Assembly (NCBI GenBank): GCA_025201375.1
Contig: JAIWZP010000006.1
Span: 682,001 to 746,000, forward strand
Source of the DNA: Gongronella butleri
Taxonomy: Eukaryota > Mucoromycota > Mucoromycetes > Mucorales > Cunninghamellaceae
Direction: 5' to 3'
Length of the DNA: 64,000 nucleotides
Shown: piece by piece, positions 63,796 to 64,000 of the stretch
Layout: the number at the start of each line of letters is the position of its first letter
Position numbering within the stretch: position 1 is the first letter of the stretch
Made by a program: the position numbers and the translations under genes
The notes under the pieces: model-generated
Databases searched by the model: none
What the model was told of the DNA's origin: nothing
Seen by the model: the letters and a program-made list of their open reading frames with translations, nothing else

Positions 63796-64000
63796 CTACA
63801 GACGACGGGCCTTTTTTGGTCGGCAGCCACCAAAGGGCGTAGGGGTGGCATCGGTGATGCGGCGGACGCTCCAGGTTTGTCCGGTGGTGAGGGCCTTGAA
63901 GGCCGCGTCGCGGCCAGGGCCAAAGCCTTTGAGGATGATGTGGATGTTTTGGATCTGGAGGTTCTTTGCGTTCATCTTGTCGAGCAATTGGACGGCGGCC
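63796..64000 (-). CDS. C-terminus of mitochondrial ribosomal protein uS11m (5' end outside window)
   Basis: The frame enters from the right edge and stops at 63796. Its 68 residues read VQLLDKMNAKNLQIQNIHII, LKGFGPGRDAAFKAL, and RITDATPTPFGGCRPKKARRL, the C-terminal half of uS11/S11, which ends in xDxTPxPHxGxRPxKxRR across bacteria and mitochondria. It contributes to the platform of the small ribosomal subunit near the decoding site. The N-terminal half is not visible. The usual H of TPxPHNGC is F-G-G here. Confidence 0.88.
   Translation of the reverse strand, partial: AAVQLLDKMNAKNLQIQNIHIILKGFGPGRDAAFKALTTGQTWSVRRITDATPTPFGGCRPKKARRL

Overview
The window is nuclear DNA of a fungus. Most genes carry short spliceosomal introns with GTAAG/GTAAA donors and TAG/CAG acceptors, and the proteins are typical of fungi: Ypt1, Syp1-type muniscin, Afi1, Swc2/YL1, a p67phox/NoxR-like Nox regulator, a PTR2 peptide transporter, LysM secreted protein and a macrophage-activating-glycoprotein-like surface protein. 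A FAR1-type DNA-binding protein and ZNF511, SCOC and TMEM70-like proteins point to an early-diverging lineage (Mucoromycota-like) rather than a yeast or filamentous ascomycete. This lineage call is an inference from protein families only.

Layout. 1-4.5 kb: end of an ING-type PHD protein, cyclin H, an F-box protein preceded by a duplicated half F-box. 4.5-8.3 kb: gene-free DNA with decayed repeats and many TACTGTA/TACAGTA motifs. 8.3-22.2 kb: FAR1-like regulator, SCOC, F-box/LRR protein, Syp1/FCHO muniscin, secreted beta-helix protein and COQ3, interrupted by a 2 kb repeat-bearing gap. 22.2-29.7 kb: the largest gene-free block, holding a decayed satellite-like array (about 168 bp period) and one long copy of the dispersed repeat. 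29.7-59.6 kb: dense gene block with LysM-3D protein, PHOX-type flavin monooxygenase, ELO elongase, YPT1, globin, ZNF511, TMEM70-like protein, YL1/Swc2, an intronless protein of eight tandem helix-turn-helix units, AFI1, NoxR, secreted MAG-like protein and PTR2. 59.6-62.7 kb: a second repeat island sharing its sequence with 27.2-29.4 kb. 62.7-64 kb: mitochondrial EF-P and the C-terminus of mitochondrial uS11.

The genes form no operon or cluster. They belong to unrelated housekeeping processes: vesicle traffic (Ypt1, Syp1, Afi1, SCOC), transcription and chromatin (cyclin H, ING, YL1, FAR1), mitochondria (COQ3, EF-P, uS11m, TMEM70-like), redox (NoxR, globin, PHOX) and cell surface (LysM, beta-helix, MAG-like, PTR2). 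The most unusual items are the eight-HTH protein with no catalytic domain, a globin ending in a CaaX box, and TACTGTA-type micro-sequences that appear as presence/absence insertions between paralogous repeat copies.
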